Assembly: GCA_905221605.1 (NCBI GenBank)
Contig: CAJNDS010000160.1
Location: forward strand, 124,001-188,000
Direction: 5' to 3'
DNA: 64,000 bases
From: Symbiodinium natans
Lineage: Eukaryota > Sar > Dinophyceae > Suessiales > Symbiodiniaceae
Shown: one piece after another, positions 60,976 through 64,000 of the stretch
Numbering within the stretch: position 1 is the stretch's first letter
How the letters are laid out: every line of letters starts with the position of its first letter
Made by a program: the position numbers and the translations under genes
Notes under the pieces: model-generated
Databases searched by the model: none
What the model was told of the DNA's origin: nothing
The model's input: only the letters and a program-made list of their open reading frames with translations

Positions 60976-62359
60976 AAAAGCTCATACTCCCAGCAAGGTG
61001 GCCAGTGAAGCGGTGAGGGTATCATCGCGCCGCTCGGCCTTTCTGGGCACATGGTTTGGCTTGGGCGTCTTGGGATCTTGGGGTTTCGGGTTTAGGGTTT
61101 CGGGTTTAGGGTTTAGGGTTTAGGGTTTAGGGCCGCTCTACGTATCTCGGAGGCTCAGGGAGCAGGATTGGGAGATAGACGTTCTCAACTGTGCAAAGCC
61201 TGCCCCTCCGCTCTAAGCCCGTGCATTAAGGTGCATAAGGAGGGACCCCAAGAAGAGACACTCAATTTGTCATATTCCCCTGTGAAACCCTCAAATTTAC
61301 CTGAGATAGTTCCTCTGTAGCTAAGTAGCCCCTAACTAAGCAACAACGTACCCCGAAGCTCCCTTATACGGGTCCCTGCTTTTGTCCCACCTGAAGCCCA
61401 GCAACCAAGAATTCAGTAGCAACAACCAGCTCATAACCCCAGTATAAATTACCCCTACATTGGGGTCCTAAACCCTAAACCCTAAACCCTAAATGCTAGA
61501 CCCTAAATGCTAAACCCTTATTCCGGATTCTGTTTCAGAGACTGTCTTCGGCCCCCGGGCGTAGTGGGCGCAGGGATGTGGGTAGGCGCCTGCGGAGGCA
61601 CTTTGGGGTTTCGAGGGTTGTGGGATTTTGATGGGTTTTGGGGGGTGTAGGGCTTTGGAGGGGGGGGGGGGGGTGGTAGGCGTTAGAGTACTCTTAGCGT
61701 GTACCTGAACGCCCAAAATACCCAGAATCAACGCCTGGAGAGTCTCTATACAGGGCATACCTTGGGGTCGAGGTAGAGGGTCCAGATGGTAGGGCCCGAC
61801 GTGACACCGCGCTTCGCGTGACGCCGAACCCGGGGCCGAATTTCCACCCAACGAGAAGTGCCGAATCGGCGAGAATGCGCAGTCACCATGTGTAGTCTAC
61901 TGTTTGACTTTCCTGAGAGAACCCTTATTATAAACCCTACACCCTACACCCTATAAACCCGAATTTAGTCCCTAAACCGGAACCTAAACCCCTTCAGTTC
62001 TCCAAGGGCTTGCGCGAACTCCGTGAAGGGCAGGGGCCGCTTTGCTGCAAACAGACCCAGACTCGTCTCGCCTTGATATCGCTGAGGCGCTGCGTTCACA
62101 TGGTCAGGTCTCTAAATAGGTGTATTTTGGGGGTTACGATTATCAGGTGGCCCCTAATAGCTGGTGTACCCACAAGGAACAAGAATTTGGTCTCAAAAGC
62201 GCTGTCTTGGCCACGGAATGCTGCTAACGGAAAAAAAAGCCCTGAATCCTAAACCCCAAATGCCCCGAACCCAACACCCGACGCCCCACACCCTAAACCC
62301 TAAACCCTAAACCCCAAACCCCAAACCCGAAACCCGAAACCCGAAACCCCCTAACCCCG

Positions 62360-62455
62360 AACCCCTAAACCCTAAACCCTAAACCCTAAACCCTAAACCC
62401 TAAACCCTAAACCCTAAACCCTAAACCCTAAACCCTAAACCCTAAACCCTAAACC
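62360..62455 (-). repeat. Telomeric C-strand array
   Basis: Thirteen perfect units preceded by CCCGAAA/CCCCAAA variants (62280-62359). Confidence 0.95.
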
Positions 62456-62534
62456 CAACCAGTAAGCCTACATTGCACGAATCACGCTCGGCTGTCCTCG
62501 CCGCCCGGGTCGGGCGTCATGGCCTCTGCAGTCC

Positions 62535-62663
62535 AGGGTTTAGGGTTTAGGGTTTAGGGTTTGGGGTTTAGGGTTTAGGGTTTAGGGTTTAGGGTTTAGG
62601 GTTTAGGGTTTAGGGTTTAGGGTTTAGGGTTTGGGGTTTGGGGTTTGGGGTTTAGGGTTTCGG
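62535..62663 (+). repeat. Telomeric G-strand array
   Basis: Eighteen units, inverted relative to 62360-62455 across 79 bp. Confidence 0.95.
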
Positions 62664-62880
62664 GGATGTGGTTCAAGGCTCCTGTCTTTCAAAGCGGCTT
62701 CTGGGCTTCATCGAGCTTCAAGGTTTTAAGACGTGGGTTGCGTTTCAATAAGGTGTGCGCAGGGGGAGGGGGGGGGGAGTTCGGTTGAGGGTTGCAGAGC
62801 TTCGAATTTCAGGTTCCAGACCCCATGGAGAAAGGAGCTATCCAGGCCCCTTCAAAGTGCAGCCAGTTGGTATTTCCTCG

Positions 62881-62967
62881 GGTTTGGGGGTTTGGGGTTT
62901 GGGGTTTAGGGTTTAGGGTTTGGGGTTTAGGGTTTAGGGTTTAGGGTTTAGGGTTTAGGGTTTGGGG
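62881..62967 (+). repeat. Telomeric G-strand array
   Basis: TTTGGGG and TTTAGGG units mixed. Confidence 0.92.
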
Positions 62968-63176
62968 TTTAGGGATCAAAGAGCCATCCAGAACCCGAAT
63001 CTTTAGCAACATCTTACCAAGAGCTCCAGGCATGCACGTGGCGCGGATGTGGGTTCCTAAACCCTAAACCCTAAACCCTAAACCCTAAACCCTAGGTCCC
63101 GTTTAAGGCAGGATGAAGGCGCTGTGCCCTAGGCAGCTTCCTCCCACAAAAGCCATGCAGCTGAGAGATCTTAGGG

Positions 63177-63340
63177 TTTAGGGTTTAGGGTTTAGGGTTT
63201 GGGGTTTGGGGTTTGGGGTTTGGGGTTTAGGGCCAGGGTTTGGGGTTTAGGGTTTAGGGTTTAGGGTTCAGGGCCAGGTTTGGGGTTTGGGGTTTGGGGT
63301 GTAGGGTTTGGGGTTTGGGGCTTAGGGTTTGGGGGCTTCG
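63177..63340 (+). repeat. G-strand array rich in TTTGGGG
   Basis: Runs of TTTGGGG between TTTAGGG units, with two GGGCCAGG interruptions. Confidence 0.9.
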
Positions 63341-63391
63341 GGTTTGCAAGGACGCAGTACCTTCTTGTAATTGGAGTGATATCAAAACCCT

Positions 63392-63540
63392 AACCCCTAA
63401 TTAAACCCTAAACCCAACCCTAAACCCTAGACCCTAGACCCTAGACCCTAGACCCTAGACCCTAGACCCTAGACCCTAAACCCTAAACCCTAAACCCTAA
63501 ACCCTAAACTCTAAACCCTAAACCCTAAACCCTAAACCCT
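63392..63540 (-). repeat. C-strand array with CCCTAGA block
   Basis: Seven to eight consecutive CCCTAGA units (63427-63477) sit between CCCTAAA units. Confidence 0.93.
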
Positions 63541-63636
63541 CGGGTTCAGGGGCCTTCCTCCGAAGATTCTTTATGCCAACCCTCACGTCCCTAAATCCCC
63601 GAAACCCCCAGAACCAGAGCAACTGCTGCAACGCTT

Positions 63637-63735
63637 GGTTTAGGGTTTAGGGTTTAGGGTTTAGGGTTTAGGGTTGAGGGTTGAGGGTTTAGGGTTTAAA
63701 GGTTTAGGGTTTAGGGTTTAAAGGGTTCAGGGTTT
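63637..63735 (+). repeat. Telomeric G-strand array
   Basis: Near-perfect then degenerate; 96 bp from the C-strand array at 63392-63540. Confidence 0.92.
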
Positions 63736-63944
63736 AGGAGGTTAAGCACTCAGGGTCCGGCGGCCGCTAGCATCATCAAGCGCTCACGCTGGCGTGAGCT
63801 TCAGGCCCTAAGCCCTAAGCCCTAAACACTAAACCCTAAAAGCCCTAAACCCTCAAAGGCAAAGCTACTGATGCTCTGTGGATGGGCTTCCTGTGGAGGT
63901 CGAGTGGGGATCCTATAGTCCAGCAGGATACGGTCGCGCCCATC

Positions 63945-64000
63945 AGACCCTAACCCCTAAACCCTAAACCCTAACCCTAAACCCTAAACCCTAAACCCTA
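63945..64000 (-). repeat. Telomeric C-strand array at window edge
   Basis: Cut by the window end; with internal arrays throughout, this is no evidence of a chromosome end. Confidence 0.92.

Larger units (their letters stand above)
59605..64000. other. Telomeric-repeat mosaic downstream of the copia element (block 7)
   Basis: Minor arrays: G 59711-59790, 60190-60370, 61080-61134; C 59930-60120 (CCCTAAA mixed with CCCTCAAAA and CCCGAAA), 60466-60545, 61466-61515, 63054-63098, 63805-63850. Poly-G: 60367-60387 and 61658-61671. 59605-59710, 61135-61465, 61516-61925 and 61990-62235 are single-copy and hold no gene I can support. The window ends inside a CCCTAAA array at 63945-64000. Confidence 0.75.

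Noticed and set aside
61240-61470. Possible 225-bp foldback with GGACCCCAA and TTGGGGTCC ends
   Set aside because: Only about ten complementary bases and no second copy seen; too weak to list as a feature.
63945-64000. True chromosome end
   Set aside because: Arrays of the same type occur throughout and in both orientations; a window edge is not evidence of a telomere.

Overview
The window looks like nuclear DNA of a dinoflagellate (Symbiodiniaceae-like; moderate confidence). The reasons are the plant/alga-type telomeric heptamer TTTAGGG repeated everywhere, a Ty1/copia polyprotein whose composite domain layout resembles dinoflagellate elements as I remember them, and very low gene density. 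I found no rRNA, tRNA, spliced-leader gene or CRISPR array, and no host protein gene I can defend. There is one 100-N assembly gap (46270-46369).

Layout. 1-21445, 23142-43000 and 59605-64000 form a mosaic: blocks of (TTTAGGG)n or (CCCTAAA)n, about 40-350 bp each and in both orientations, alternate with single-copy pieces that are often only 75-110 bp long. Within the mosaic sit several small inverted-repeat (foldback/MITE-like) families, named here F1 to F8, and a 553-bp TIR element with a TA target duplication. In several places a telomeric block lies inside another repeat whose uninterrupted relative is also in the window, so the blocks look like later insertions or expansions. 21446-23141 is a 5'-truncated non-LTR retrotransposon (reverse transcriptase on the minus strand) embedded in telomeric repeats on both sides. 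43200-49512 is a satellite block: a (CT)n tract, about five copies of a 509-bp tandem repeat, the gap, a 9-bp AT-rich array, a 30/31-bp tandem repeat and a 2.6-kb higher-order array of 9-bp units that could fold into serial hairpins. Related copies of a roughly 60-75 bp sequence flank the whole block.

50129-59604 is the centrepiece: an apparently intact copia-type LTR retrotransposon with two identical 319-bp LTRs and one uninterrupted 2953-codon ORF. Besides Gag (CCCH plus CCHC zinc fingers), protease, integrase, reverse transcriptase and RNase H, it carries a C5-cytosine-methyltransferase-like domain between protease and integrase, a 2-oxoglutarate/Fe(II)-dioxygenase-like domain between integrase and reverse transcriptase, and a C-terminal extension with a transmembrane segment and a Cys/His cluster. 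If both extra domains are active, one mobile element would encode a writer and an oxidative modifier of nucleic-acid bases. The domain calls rest on motifs read by eye, and activity is inference.
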